DNA of 64,000 nucleotides from Spirochaetales bacterium (GTDB lineage Bacteria; Spirochaetota; Spirochaetia; SZUA-6; JAFGRV01): NCBI GenBank assembly GCA_016928415.1, contig JAFGKU010000144.1, positions 1 to 64,000 of the forward strand, read 5' to 3'. Shown piece by piece: positions 1 to 9,373 of this stretch (position 1 is its first letter; each line of letters starts with the position of its first letter). The notes under the pieces were generated by a model. It saw only the letters and a program-made list of their open reading frames with translations, ran no database searches and was not told where the DNA came from. The position numbers and the translations under genes were made by a program.

Positions 1-2
1 AT

Positions 3-884
3 GCAGGTGCCTATTTGCATAAAATATCCTGGGAGGATTTTGAAAAGAAAACAGGGAAAAAATATGCTATTGCCATGAATTTTTTATCATTCCAGATGAG
101 CAACGAGAGTTTTCCCAAGGGCGGATGCGAGGCCTACTGGGCATTGGGGAAAATTTATGACATCACGCTGCAGCCCAGTAATCAGAAACTGCAGGATATT
201 ATTGACGGCAAGTACGACGGGATATACCACAAGTGGGGTGCCGGCGCGAAGGAACTGGGCAGTCCCATTTTTCTAAGGTGGGCCCATGAAATGAACGGCG
301 ACTGGTATACCTGGTGCGGCGTGAACAATGGCGGCGCTACCCTTGATGGATTCGGTGATCCGTCCAAACCGGACGGGCCCGAAAGGTATGTGGCCGCGTA
401 TAGAAGAATCCACGACATCTTTGATGAGGAAGGTGCGGTGAATGTGTTGTGGATATGGTGTCCCAACATAGGGTCGGCCTTCAGCGGCTCCTGGAATGAT
501 TTTGAAAATTATTATCCCGGTGATGCGTACGTGGACTGGCTCGGCATGGACGGGTATAACCGGGGAATCAATAACAACGCCCAATGGGAAACCTTTGATG
601 AGGTTTATGAAGACATATATGCGGCGATGGAAAAAATCAATAAAGATAAACCGATGATCATAGGCGAGTTCGCCAGTGCCGAAAAAGGCGGGAACAAGGC
701 GGAATGGATTACCGATGCCTTTGTCAAGATAAAGACCAAATACGTCCGGATCAAGGCTTTTATATGGTTCAACCTGTACAAGGAAGCCAAGTGGCCGGTC
801 GATTCCTCGGCGGAAAGTCTCGAAGCTTTCCGGCAGGCAATGAAGGATCCCTATTACCTTGAAGAAATTAAGATAGCCAGGTAA
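3..884 (+). CDS. GH26-family glycoside hydrolase (mannanase-like), 5' end cut by window
   Basis: The frame is open to the left edge, reading GAYLHKISW before the TTG at 15, so the true start lies outside the window and TTG 15 is probably internal. The segment WAHEMNGDWYTW has the GH26 acid/base glutamate (codon 288-290). The segment IGEFASAE has the nucleophile glutamate (codon 666-668). Both are placed as in beta-mannanases and related clan GH-A endo-acting enzymes. The C-terminus looks complete and ends just before a strong terminator. It faces a convergent sugar ABC operon, which suggests that the oligosaccharides it releases are taken up next door. The exact substrate (mannan or mixed-linkage beta-glucan) cannot be told from this fragment, and the signal peptide, if any, is not visible. 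Confidence 0.85.
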   Translation, partial: AGAYLHKISWEDFEKKTGKKYAIAMNFLSFQMSNESFPKGGCEAYWALGKIYDITLQPSNQKLQDIIDGKYDGIYHKWGAGAKELGSPIFLRWAHEMNGDWYTWCGVNNGGATLDGFGDPSKPDGPERYVAAYRRIHDIFDEEGAVNVLWIWCPNIGSAFSGSWNDFENYYPGDAYVDWLGMDGYNRGINNNAQWETFDEVYEDIYAAMEKINKDKPMIIGEFASAEKGGNKAEWITDAFVKIKTKYVRIKAFIWFNLYKEAKWPVDSSAESLEAFRQAMKDPYYLEEIKIAR

Positions 885-888
885 GCCT

Positions 889-923
889 AAAAAAAAGCCC
901 CGGATATTTCCCGGGGCTTTTTT
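889..923. terminator. Bidirectional intrinsic terminator
   Basis: There is a perfect 13-bp inverted repeat, AAAAAAGCCCCGG / CCGGGGCTTTTTT, with a 7-base loop. It starts five bases after the GH26 stop. It has an A run on one side and a T run on the other, so it can terminate both the GH26 transcript and the convergent sugar-ABC transcript. Confidence 0.9.
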
Positions 924-1032
924 GTATATTAGTCCAAAGTGCCCGGTCGACCTCTCATCCGATGTTACCGATTAATCGGTTTAGCCAAGTACAAGGAGGA
1001 TGATTGTGCGGTCAGGCACCATAACTTGCTGA

Positions 1033-1938
1033 TCAGCCCTTTATCCCGCTGAACGCTATTCCCTGGATAATGTATTTCTGGAAAATCAGGAAAATAATGA
1101 TAGGCGGAATAATGGAGAAAAAGACGCCCATTAACTGAAGGTCTTTTGAGAATCCCCAGGTCTGGCTGATGGTGTACAATTTTACCATCACGGTGAACAT
1201 TTCGTCCCGTTTCAGGACGAGGAAGGAAAGCAGAAAGTCCGACCACGCGGCGTTGAACGCGAATATGGCGATGACAATGTTTATCGGCTGGCTTAACGGA
1301 AATACGATCTGGAAGAATATGCGAAGGTTGGAACACCCGTCCATTTTCGCCGCTTCAATCAGGGAGACGGGAATGGCATCGAAGAAGCTTTTGTAAAGGA
1401 CAACGAAAAAAGCATTGGCCCCGAAACTGAAACACAGCGGTATGAACGAGTTGAGCATTTTCAGGCTTACGATATTCTTGAAAATGGGTACGAGGCTGAT
1501 GATATTGGGAATCATGAGTGACCATAGAACGAGCATGTATACGAACTTGGTGCCCTTTGGTTTTAAAATGGACAGGACATAGGCTAAAATACCGTTGAAT
1601 ATAACGGCGCAAACGATGCTCCCGCCGACCATGATGAACGAGTTCTTGTAGTATGTAAAGAAATTCATCTTGTTCCAGACTTCGACAATCTTTTCCGGAT
1701 GGAAGGTGCGCGGTATAATGGTTGGCGGTACTTCGAACAGTTCCTTGATGTCCTTCATGCTGGACAGGAGTATCCAGATAATCGGCACGGCGCTTATAAA
1801 GACCACGATGAGCGCAAAAGCAAGCAGCGAAAAATACAGTATTTTGGTCCTTTTATTCCTCAATTCATTATAGGAAATAATGCCGTATCGTTTTTTGTTG
1901 AAAAATTGTAAAAAGGTCATGGCTTTCATATTATTCAT
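1033..1938 (-). CDS. Carbohydrate ABC transporter permease, MalG/CUT1 type
   Basis: This is a 301-residue inner-membrane protein with about six TM segments. The inner-membrane loop motif EAAKMDGCSNLRIFFQI (EAA motif, contact site for the ATPase) and the C-terminal end IIQGIAFSGIKG are typical of MalG-like permeases of the CUT1 family. The start ATG overlaps the stop of the upstream permease gene by eight bases (ATGAATAA), with a GGAACAGG ribosome site, so the two are translationally coupled. It should pair with the permease at 1931-2791 to import a di- or oligosaccharide. No ATPase gene lies nearby; CUT1 systems often borrow a shared MsmX/MalK-type ATPase. Confidence 0.93.
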   Translation of the reverse strand: MNNMKAMTFLQFFNKKRYGIISYNELRNKRTKILYFSLLAFALIVVFISAVPIIWILLSSMKDIKELFEVPPTIIPRTFHPEKIVEVWNKMNFFTYYKNSFIMVGGSIVCAVIFNGILAYVLSILKPKGTKFVYMLVLWSLMIPNIISLVPIFKNIVSLKMLNSFIPLCFSFGANAFFVVLYKSFFDAIPVSLIEAAKMDGCSNLRIFFQIVFPLSQPINIVIAIFAFNAAWSDFLLSFLVLKRDEMFTVMVKLYTISQTWGFSKDLQLMGVFFSIIPPIIIFLIFQKYIIQGIAFSGIKG

Positions 1939-2791
1939 CCTGTTCCTTGTTGAAAGTAAGATAAATCAGGGTCAAAACGATCAGGATGATGTTCACGATC
2001 ACACTGATTGACGCGGCCTTGCCCGCCTGGAAGTCCCTGAATGCATAGTTCCAGTTCAGGAGCATGAGCGAAACCGATGCATTGTTCGGCCCGCCCCCCG
2101 TGTAGAGCCAGGGTTCGATCAAAATCTGGAATACCGCTAAAATCTGGAGAATAAGCAGAATCCTGCCCAGATTGTATATCTGGGGGATGGTGATGTAGCG
2201 GAGCCTTTGAAAAATGTTGGTGCCGTCAATCTCCGCCGCTTCATAGAGTTCCTGGTTAATTCCCTTTAGCCTGGCCAGGTATATGAGGGTGGTTGCCCCC
2301 GCCGCCTTCCAGGTGAGGGTGGAAATGATAACGGGAATGATGATTGCCTCCTGTTGAAGCCATCCCACTTTACCCATCCCCAGACCCATTAGAAGGGAAT
2401 TGAGCAGTCCTCCGGCTCCCGGGTCCAGGATGAATTTCCAGATCAGGATCGTTGCGATCATCGGGACGATGTTGGGCAGGTAGATGGAAATCCTGATCAG
2501 GCTTGAAAGGTGTACCAGCTCATTGATAACGATGGCCAGTATGATCGGAACCAGAAACCCGATCACCAGTGACCACAAGGTATAGGCAAAGGAATTAAAA
2601 AGCGCTTTCAGAAAAACAGGGTCGTTCAGGACTTCAATATAATTTTTAAACCCGGCGAATCCTATCACCTCGTAACCTTTGGTCTCGGAAACGGAAAGAT
2701 AAATGCTGTAGAACAGGGGCTGCCAGATATAGAACCCGAACAGAAGTAAAGTCGGAATCATCAATATCCATGCTGATAGATGCTTTTTCAT
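1931..2791 (-). CDS. Carbohydrate ABC transporter permease, MalF/UgpA type
   Basis: This is a 286-residue membrane protein with six predicted TM segments. The EAA loop EAAEIDGTNIFQRLRYITIP lies about two thirds along, and the PWLYTGGGPNNAS segment is common in CUT1 MalF/UgpA permeases. It is the second gene of the binding-protein/permease/permease block. It is separated from the binding-protein gene by a 161-base spacer carrying a stable stem-loop, which fits stronger expression of the binding protein than of the permeases. Specificity is unknown; neighbours suggest alpha- or beta-linked glucose or mannose oligosaccharides. Confidence 0.93.
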   Translation of the reverse strand: MKKHLSAWILMIPTLLLFGFYIWQPLFYSIYLSVSETKGYEVIGFAGFKNYIEVLNDPVFLKALFNSFAYTLWSLVIGFLVPIILAIVINELVHLSSLIRISIYLPNIVPMIATILIWKFILDPGAGGLLNSLLMGLGMGKVGWLQQEAIIIPVIISTLTWKAAGATTLIYLARLKGINQELYEAAEIDGTNIFQRLRYITIPQIYNLGRILLILQILAVFQILIEPWLYTGGGPNNASVSLMLLNWNYAFRDFQAGKAASISVIVNIILIVLTLIYLTFNKEQDE

Positions 2792-2902
2792 GTAACAAGT
2801 TCTCCTTAAGTTGAATTCCTGACCTCCTGGACACTTCGAAAAGCATGGTTAATTCAGGCATTAACGATGGTTTTCGAGGTGCCCACGAATCAATAATCAT
2901 GA

Positions 2903-2938
2903 TTGCCACAGGGGGCCTTACGGTATTCCCTGTGGCAA
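2903..2938 (-). promoter_or_regulatory. Stem-loop between binding-protein and permease genes
   Basis: A perfect 11-bp inverted repeat, TTGCCACAGGG / CCCTGTGGCAA, has a 14-base loop. It lies 14 bases after the stop of the binding-protein gene as transcribed. There is no following U run on the minus strand, so it is better read as an mRNA-stabilising or partial-attenuation element than as a full terminator. Confidence 0.6.
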
Positions 2939-2952
2939 GTCATGTATGTGGA

Positions 2953-4329
2953 TTATTTTACTTTATCCATAAAGCCCTTCTGGAATGTATCATTAGCTTC
3001 CTTCAGGAGCGCGGCCGGATCGGCGTTCTTGTCGCCGAGAACGACCTGTATGACACCGTCAAGAGTCCTGTAAAGATCCTGTGTTGCATAGGGCTCTTCG
3101 GCCTTGAGTGTTTTCGGTGCAATTGTATAGTAGTCCTTGAAAAGGTCCATGTTGATATTCGCATATTTCCTGTTCAACTGTTCAATGGAATCATTGTAAG
3201 CCTTGTCGTTCCAGACAGGAAGCGGATAACATCCAACAGGTTCGCCTGCATCCACTTTGGCCTGGAGGTCGATTTCCCTGTTCTTCATGGATTCCTCGTC
3301 AATCTTGGGCAGCCTTCCCGTGAAATCGAGCCACTTGAAAGCGGCTATGACTTCGGCAGGTGTGGCAGTGTGCGAGAAGATATAGATAGTTCCGCCCATG
3401 AGCGAGTACTGTCCGCCGGGACCTTTGGGTATGGGAGCTATGGCAATGGCGTTCCTGTCCATTTTGTAGTCGTTGACGGGGATGCCCACAACATCGGCTG
3501 CCGCGAAGCACATACCGATCTTGTCCGTACCGAAGTACTGGATCCAGTCGCCCCAGCCCAGCAGGGTGCTTTCAGGAAGAACATCGTACTTCCATTTAAG
3601 ATCCTTGACGTAGTTCATGGCCGCAATAACTTCCGGAGAATCCAGGTTTGCCATCCATTTGCCATTCACTTTCTTTTCAAATTCAGCGCCGAACGCCCAG
3701 GCAAGGTTTGTGAAATGCCAGCCGCCGACGTTGTCTTTTGATGTAATCATCATTCCGGGGATGCCGGTCTTGTCTTTGATGATTTTGGCTGTTTTGGCCA
3801 GTTCATCAAATGTTTTGGGATATTTGGGCATCCCGTTGGCATCCAGTAAACCGGCTTTCTTGTACACATTCAGGTTAATGTAGAGACCCAGGGCGTAGGC
3901 GTCTCTCGGTATGGCAAAAACTTTTCCGCCTCTTGAAACCATGGTTTTTACCGAGTCGTTCATTTTGGTCATGTAGCCCAGTTCATTCAGAACGGCGCTT
4001 ATATCAGCCGCGTATCCGGCGTCTATGATTTTTCCGGGTTCCGTAAACCATGTTTCAATGATAGTAGGAACCTGACCGGCTGCCGCCATCGGAATAAATG
4101 TATCAGGCTGGTATTTGTAGTGGGCGGGTTTTACAGCTATATCGGGATATTTCGCCTCGAATTGTTTTTTCAGCTCTGTCATGGACGCTACATCGGCCGT
4201 CCTGCTTTCTTCGGGCCATAACCCCAGGCTTAATGTGGTAGTTCTATCTCCCTTGGCTTCGTTGTCACCCATTGCGAATGCGGATGCACAAAGGATAAAG
4301 CAGAAAAGAACTAAAAAAATTTTTTTCAT
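2953..4329 (-). CDS. Extracellular sugar-binding protein (family 1, MalE-like)
   Basis: This is a 458-residue exported protein. I chose the ATG at 4329 because GAGGAGG lies seven bases upstream and the product then begins with a normal signal peptide, MKKIFLVLFCFILCASAFA. A longer frame from 4347 would add six residues. The mature part carries family-1 solute-binding features: an early beta strand TLSLGLWPEE, a domain-I segment around MAAAGQVPTIIETWF, and LGLYINLNVYKKAGL, where the partner sugar-binding domain starts. Cleavage after SAFA fits signal peptidase I, although an upstream Cys leaves a lipoprotein possible. It should feed the two permeases downstream. Confidence 0.9.
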   Translation of the reverse strand: MKKIFLVLFCFILCASAFAMGDNEAKGDRTTTLSLGLWPEESRTADVASMTELKKQFEAKYPDIAVKPAHYKYQPDTFIPMAAAGQVPTIIETWFTEPGKIIDAGYAADISAVLNELGYMTKMNDSVKTMVSRGGKVFAIPRDAYALGLYINLNVYKKAGLLDANGMPKYPKTFDELAKTAKIIKDKTGIPGMMITSKDNVGGWHFTNLAWAFGAEFEKKVNGKWMANLDSPEVIAAMNYVKDLKWKYDVLPESTLLGWGDWIQYFGTDKIGMCFAAADVVGIPVNDYKMDRNAIAIAPIPKGPGGQYSLMGGTIYIFSHTATPAEVIAAFKWLDFTGRLPKIDEESMKNREIDLQAKVDAGEPVGCYPLPVWNDKAYNDSIEQLNRKYANINMDLFKDYYTIAPKTLKAEEPYATQDLYRTLDGVIQVVLGDKNADPAALLKEANDTFQKGFMDKVK

Positions 4330-4478
4330 AAATTCCTCCTCAAACATTATTTTTCATTTACTCAAAAATGAATTTTTAATGTTTAATTTTAAATCCGAAA
4401 AGAATGAATCCGCAAGAAGCCTTATTTACTGTGCTGGTATTTTCTTATATAAAAAAACCTGAAAATGTTACACAAATC

Positions 4479-6737
4479 CTACTTTTTAACAATGCGGTAA
4501 CGAAATTTCTGCGGGGTCTCGCCGAGGTATGTTTTGAAAATTTTTACAAAGGAACCGACATTGTCATATCCCACCTGATTGGATATTTCTATTATTTTCT
4601 GGTTTGTGTTGATCAATAACTCCCTTGCTTTGGCAAGCCGGATACCGGTAATATAGTCCTTGATGGTCTGGCCATAGGTGTTTTTAAAAATGGAGCTGAG
4701 ATAGGAAATGCTGTATTTTAATTCATCCGTAATTGTGACAAGGCTTAAATTCCTGTCGTGGTAATTTTGATCGATAAATGATTTGACTTTCTGTGCAATG
4801 AAAAATGTGGAGGATTCCTTGTTCTGCTGAATGGCCTGCGTTATCCGGTTGATGAAAAGAAGAAACTGGTTTACTATTTCTTCACTTCTGTCAAATTTCT
4901 CCAGTGCATCCCATATGTCTGTATCCTGGTTTTCCTCGATCTCTTCCAGGGCAATATCATAGTCCTTCAGCACTTTTATAATGGAATCAAGAAGGTGGTA
5001 AAAAATGTGTTTAAGATCGCGTGAGGAGACGCCGGATTTCTGCACAGTCTCGGCAAAAAGGGAAAAGTAATCCTTGACGGCGGTAAGATCGGACTGCTTG
5101 ATGCTCACAATGAGTTTTTGCTCAATATCGAACGGATAAAAATGCGATTTTCTTTTCGTAACCTTGACATCCCTGTAATAGATAACGGGCTGGTTTTTAA
5201 ACATGATCCTCTGGTCGATTGTAATGAGCGCTTCCTTGTATGCCTCGTGAAGACTGTCAAGTGATGCATAGGATTCACTGACTGCCATGGTCAGTATTTT
5301 TCTGCCTTCATCGGTCAGGTTTACCGGACATTCTTTATCACCGAGAATTTTAATGGATTCCTCCTTCATGCTGAGGATAAAAATAAGCAGGTTGTTTTCC
5401 GCCCAGAAGTATTCATGGTGAAGTTCTTCATGGAAGGAAAAGAGTTGAAGAAAACTGGCATTCTTGTTGCCGAAATAATAATCGGAAAAATTTTCCAGAT
5501 GATTGATGGACATGTCCTTGAACCAGCAGGCATGTATGAAGTAAACGGTTCCCGGTTCACAAATGATATCCAACTCGTAGGCATCAAGTTTCTTTTTTAT
5601 TTCCTTAAGATCCTCTGCCCCGTTTAAGACCAGGTTTTTCAGGAATATGTTCCTTTCATAATTCTTGTTCTGGTCCACCGACTCCCGCAGAAACTGGTTC
5701 TTTTCTATAAGGCCTTCAATATTCATCTGGATGGTGCGGAATTCGTCCTTCATGATCTGGGAATCATCCTTCTCCAGAAGGTTGAGAATTTTCTGAACGG
5801 GCTGGTATAATTGAAGGGAAACAATGTAAATCACGATTACGAAAATAATGAGGATGATGAAAGAAATGATGGCTATGGACAGTATCAGGTCTGTCGGTCC
5901 TTTCATAATGCTTTTGCTGCTTACCCCGAAAAAATATTTAAGGCCGTAATCGGGTGATGCGGCAAAGCATACGAGGAATTCTTCTCCCATGATGTTGACG
6001 GTCCCCGCCGATTCCGCCTTGGTCTGTATTATCTGGAGGGAATTCAGATATTCATCCTTGATATCAAGGTCTTTGGACCGGATCTGGATGATTTTATTGT
6101 ACTGGTCCACTACCAGTACAAAAGACATATCGGTCAGGAAAATTTTGTCCAGGACATCCTTGAATAATTGATCGTTGAGCTGGAATACTATATAGATCTG
6201 TTTTTGTATGCCGCTTATAAAAAGCGGCTTGATCAGAAAAGCTTCCCTGGAATCCTTGTAGGTTGTGGAAAGGAAAAAGTCCTTGTTCTTGGAAGAGGCG
6301 ATTATTTTTTCCATCAGGAAGTTGATCTTGCTTTTATTTCTGGATTCGTCGATTGTCGATATTATTTTATTCCTCAGGTCTATCAGCATATTGTCATCGG
6401 GATAAATCATAAAGGCTTCGTCGTAATAATCGGCAAGCGTATAAAACGGTCCCAGGTTATTGTAGAAATTCAGCTTGGCCCTGTAATCCGATTTTTCGTA
6501 CCATTCCTTTATGTTTCTTAACTCGTTTTTGAAAGACAGGAATACTATGTCCGTATTTATCTTTTTTAAAAGGTAATCGATGGTGCTGCGAAGCTGGTTT
6601 ACCTGGCCCAGGTAGTATTCCTGTTTCAGGGAAAACTCCCGGTTATTCATCGTGAAGTAGAGGATGATATTGTTAACTATAAGAGAGATGATAAGGATTG
6701 CGAGATAGCTTATAAGAATTCGTTTCCTGTAACTCAT
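4479..6737 (-). CDS. Membrane-anchored AraC-family transcriptional regulator with extracytoplasmic sensor
   Basis: This is a 752-residue protein. TM1 is at about residues 7-27 and TM2 at about 286-312 (a run of I, V and F), bracketing an external sensor of about 250 residues that looks like a Cache/YesM-type domain. After TM2 come a linker, a mixed region, and a C-terminal AraC HTH pair at about 650-750 (YSISYLSSIFKNTYGQ, then ISNQVGYDNVGSFVKIF and a TPQKFR end). Such one-component regulators read an outside ligand and bind DNA from the membrane. It lies directly upstream of the sugar-binding protein gene and divergent from the GH65 operon, so it probably controls one or both. There is no kinase or receiver domain in it. 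Confidence 0.85.
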   Translation of the reverse strand: MSYRKRILISYLAILIISLIVNNIILYFTMNNREFSLKQEYYLGQVNQLRSTIDYLLKKINTDIVFLSFKNELRNIKEWYEKSDYRAKLNFYNNLGPFYTLADYYDEAFMIYPDDNMLIDLRNKIISTIDESRNKSKINFLMEKIIASSKNKDFFLSTTYKDSREAFLIKPLFISGIQKQIYIVFQLNDQLFKDVLDKIFLTDMSFVLVVDQYNKIIQIRSKDLDIKDEYLNSLQIIQTKAESAGTVNIMGEEFLVCFAASPDYGLKYFFGVSSKSIMKGPTDLILSIAIISFIILIIFVIVIYIVSLQLYQPVQKILNLLEKDDSQIMKDEFRTIQMNIEGLIEKNQFLRESVDQNKNYERNIFLKNLVLNGAEDLKEIKKKLDAYELDIICEPGTVYFIHACWFKDMSINHLENFSDYYFGNKNASFLQLFSFHEELHHEYFWAENNLLIFILSMKEESIKILGDKECPVNLTDEGRKILTMAVSESYASLDSLHEAYKEALITIDQRIMFKNQPVIYYRDVKVTKRKSHFYPFDIEQKLIVSIKQSDLTAVKDYFSLFAETVQKSGVSSRDLKHIFYHLLDSIIKVLKDYDIALEEIEENQDTDIWDALEKFDRSEEIVNQFLLFINRITQAIQQNKESSTFFIAQKVKSFIDQNYHDRNLSLVTITDELKYSISYLSSIFKNTYGQTIKDYITGIRLAKARELLINTNQKIIEISNQVGYDNVGSFVKIFKTYLGETPQKFRYRIVKK

Positions 6738-6752
6738 TTTCCTAATTAAAAG

Positions 6753-6779
6753 ATTATGCTAAAACATACTCCTTGTCAA
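6753..6779 (-). promoter_or_regulatory. Candidate promoter of the AraC-type regulator gene
   Basis: On the minus strand, TTGACA (6779-6774) is followed 15 bases later by CATAAT (6758-6753), or 17 bases later by the weaker TAATCT. The start codon is at 6737 with AGGA just before it, so the leader would be very short. The -35 is perfect; the spacing of the better -10 is two bases short of ideal. Confidence 0.45.
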
Positions 6780-6854
6780 TTATGGAATTTTTCGTAACTA
6801 ATCCTTTCGTGGTTTAAAATAAGCGGGAATTCTAAAAAATATCAGTTTGTCCTG

Positions 6855-6904
6855 GGCAACCTCTAAAAACTCCGATTATTAAAAGGTAGTTTTTAGAAGT
6901 GCCT
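6855..6904. repeat. Dispersed palindromic repeat, copy 1
   Basis: GGCAACCTCTAAAAAC and GTTTTTAGAAGTGCC face each other across an 18-base loop containing CCGATTATTAAAAGG. The arms match apart from one bulge and one mismatch. The same sequence recurs at 19294-19336 and, rearranged, at about 12371-12422. All copies are intergenic. Confidence 0.75.
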
Positions 6905-7060
6905 TAAGGTAAAAAGTAGGTTTGTAGTCAAAAAGTAATATAAAATGCATCAAGTTGAGTAGCAAATATTCGTATGCCTTTAAATAATTAATCTTGTAAA
7001 ATTTAAATGTACGAGTAAATTATAAGTATAATTAGATAAAAAAGAATAGGAGTATATACC

Positions 7061-9373
7061 GTGGGGAAAATACCTTTTAAATATCTGACCGTGCATCCAT
7101 GGAAAATTATAGAAGACGGATACCATCCAAAGAACAGCAGGGTTTCGGAATCCCTGTTCTCGCTCGGCAATGAGCATATGGGAATCAGGGGCTTTTTTGA
7201 TGAGGGATACTCCGGTGACAGCCTGATCGGCTGTTACCTTAACGGAGTTTTTGAACGCCACCGCCTGAAGGAACCGCTTCAATATAAAGGGATCCCGGAT
7301 TCCATTTGCTTTATGATTAATACGGTGAACTGGCTCTATACCAGGATCATGGTTGATGATGAAATTCTGGATCTCAACTCCTCCCTGTTCGAAAATTTTG
7401 TGAGGGAACTGGACTTTAAAACCGGTGAACTCAAGAGAAGTCTTGTCTGGAAAACCGGAAAGGGCAAGTCGCTGAAACTGGTTTTTTCCCGGTCTTTAAG
7501 CATGACGGTTAATGAACTCTGTCTGCAAACAATAGAATTGGAAGCCCTGGATTTTTCGGGTAACGTATCAGTCACTTTCGGACTTGATTTTTCCGTTATA
7601 CATGAAAATTACAGGGAAAACTACTGGGAATGCCGTAAAAAGGGCGGATGGGATGATTCATGCGCCATTCTGGGCCAGACCAGGAATACCGGCCAATTTG
7701 TTTTTGCCGGATTCAATGTCGAGAGCAGCGCTGCTATGGGTAAATCGAGTTCGATTGACAGGGACAAATTCATCGGATGCAGCCACGTTATTGCCCTTGA
7801 AAAAGGCAAACCGGTAACGGTAGACCGTTTGATAGTGGTTCACGCGCCCCGGCAGACGAATATTGTTGCCGATAAGGTGTGGTTTGACGGGATGGCACTG
7901 TTGGAAATGTATGAAAAATGTACCCTGGCCGACCTCCGTGAAGAAAACAGGAAATACTGGGATGAGACGTGGAAAAAGGTGGATATAGAAGTTGAAGGTG
8001 ATGATGAGACGCAGCAGGGTATCCGGTACTGCATATTCCAGCTGCAGCAGACATACCGCGGGGCGGTGGAAGGCTCTAACATCGGGGCCAAGGGATTGAC
8101 CGGGGAAGTGTATAACGGCAATGCCTTCTGGGACACGGAAACGTATTGCCTCCCGTTTTATCTTTTCAACAATCCCAGGGCCGCCAAGGCGCTGTTGAAT
8201 TTCCGTTATGAAACATTGCCTGCGGCCGTGGACCGTGCCAGACAGCTGGATTGCGAGGGCGCCTGCTTCCCCATAGCCACCATAGACGGCACGGAATGCT
8301 GTACGCTCTGGCAGCATTCAAGCCTTCAGTTTCAGACCACCACGGGAGTCGCTTACGGTATTGAGCATTATGTGAAGGTGACGGGAGACAATGATTTTCT
8401 CTATTCAAAAGGCATCAAGCTGCTTATACCGATTTGCCGGTTCCTGGCCAGCAGGGGGCAATGGTCCGAAAGAAGGAATAAATTCGGATATTACGCCGTC
8501 ATGGGACCGGATGAATTCCAGATGATGGTGAATAATAATTGTTATACGAATTTCATGGCCAGGCAGAGTTTCCTTTTCACCCTGAACGTGATTGACAAGA
8601 TGGAGGAAATTTGCCCGGATAAAAAGCAGGGTGTTTTCGAAAGAACGGGACTCACTCCCGAAGAACTGGCGGACTGGAAAAACAAGGCGGAAAACATGCT
8701 CATTCCCAAGGACAAAGATACGAAGGTCTATGAACAGCACGAGGGGTTTTTTGATTTGCCGCACATTGATATAGACAAGATACCGGTGACCGATTTCCCC
8801 CTGTATCATCATTGGTCCTATGACAGGTTATACCGGAACGATATCGTCAAGCAGCCCGATGTCCTGATGTTTTTGTTCCTTTATAATCAATCCTTTCCCC
8901 TTGAAGAGAAACGGGCCAACTACGATTATTATGAACCGCGTTGCCTGCATGAATCCTCATTGTCGCCTTCCGTTCATTCCATTCTGGCCAATGAGCTGGG
9001 CCGGTATGACGAGGCTTTTGAATTCTTCAAATTTGCGACGAGGATAGACCTGGACGACTACAACAGGAACACCCGGGAAGGAATACACATCACGTCCATA
9101 GCCGCCGCGTGGATGAATATCGTATACGGTTTTGGCGGATTGCGTTCTGATTCGGATGAGCTTGTCCTGAATCCCACCATCCCCGAAAAATGGAAATCGT
9201 ACAGTTTCAGGCTGTTTTACATGAATTCTTCACTTCTTATTCATGTGGATCATAACCAGGTGAATATCAGGCTGACCAAAGGCAGTCCCGTTTTCCTGAA
9301 AATCAGGAACCAGGTAAGGGTTGTCGACGGGGCCGGCCTCGTTATTCCAATGGTCAAAAAGGTAATGGCATGA
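7061..9373 (+). CDS. GH65 disaccharide phosphorylase, first copy
   Basis: This is a 770-residue cytoplasmic enzyme, full length for GH65 maltose/kojibiose/trehalose-type phosphorylases. These split an alpha-glucobiose with phosphate into beta-glucose 1-phosphate and glucose. The N-terminal beta-sandwich includes SLGNEHMGIRGFF. The (alpha/alpha)6 barrel carries NAFWDTETY and MGPDEFQMMVNNN, with the general-acid Glu485 placed as in Lactobacillus maltose phosphorylase. The phosphate-side segment YYEPRCLHESSLSPSVHS follows, then a small C-terminal beta domain. The start is GTG with AGGAG eight bases upstream. The stop overlaps the next GH65 start (ATGA). Substrate linkage cannot be assigned from sequence alone. 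The two paralogues differ strongly in the loops around the active site, so they probably act on different disaccharides. Confidence 0.92.
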   Translation: MGKIPFKYLTVHPWKIIEDGYHPKNSRVSESLFSLGNEHMGIRGFFDEGYSGDSLIGCYLNGVFERHRLKEPLQYKGIPDSICFMINTVNWLYTRIMVDDEILDLNSSLFENFVRELDFKTGELKRSLVWKTGKGKSLKLVFSRSLSMTVNELCLQTIELEALDFSGNVSVTFGLDFSVIHENYRENYWECRKKGGWDDSCAILGQTRNTGQFVFAGFNVESSAAMGKSSSIDRDKFIGCSHVIALEKGKPVTVDRLIVVHAPRQTNIVADKVWFDGMALLEMYEKCTLADLREENRKYWDETWKKVDIEVEGDDETQQGIRYCIFQLQQTYRGAVEGSNIGAKGLTGEVYNGNAFWDTETYCLPFYLFNNPRAAKALLNFRYETLPAAVDRARQLDCEGACFPIATIDGTECCTLWQHSSLQFQTTTGVAYGIEHYVKVTGDNDFLYSKGIKLLIPICRFLASRGQWSERRNKFGYYAVMGPDEFQMMVNNNCYTNFMARQSFLFTLNVIDKMEEICPDKKQGVFERTGLTPEELADWKNKAENMLIPKDKDTKVYEQHEGFFDLPHIDIDKIPVTDFPLYHHWSYDRLYRNDIVKQPDVLMFLFLYNQSFPLEEKRANYDYYEPRCLHESSLSPSVHSILANELGRYDEAFEFFKFATRIDLDDYNRNTREGIHITSIAAAWMNIVYGFGGLRSDSDELVLNPTIPEKWKSYSFRLFYMNSSLLIHVDHNQVNIRLTKGSPVFLKIRNQVRVVDGAGLVIPMVKKVMA

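Larger units (their letters stand above)
6738..7060. other. 323-base divergent intergenic region
   Basis: This AT-rich spacer lies between the AraC-type regulator (leftward) and the GH65 operon (rightward). It holds the regulator's candidate promoter, one copy of the dispersed CCTCTAAAAAC inverted repeat (6855-6904), and a TATAAT at 7027-7032. That TATAAT is a plausible -10 for the GH65 operon, though no good -35 lies 16-18 bases before it. An AGGAG at 7049-7053 serves the GTG start at 7061. I see no gene here. Confidence 0.6.

Noticed and set aside
2845-3741. 298-codon plus-strand open frame
   Set aside because: It lies antisense to the sugar-binding protein gene, has no recognisable domain, and its length follows from the codon bias of the real gene.
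7658-8317. 219-codon minus-strand open frame
   Set aside because: It is antisense to the first GH65 gene inside its catalytic domain.
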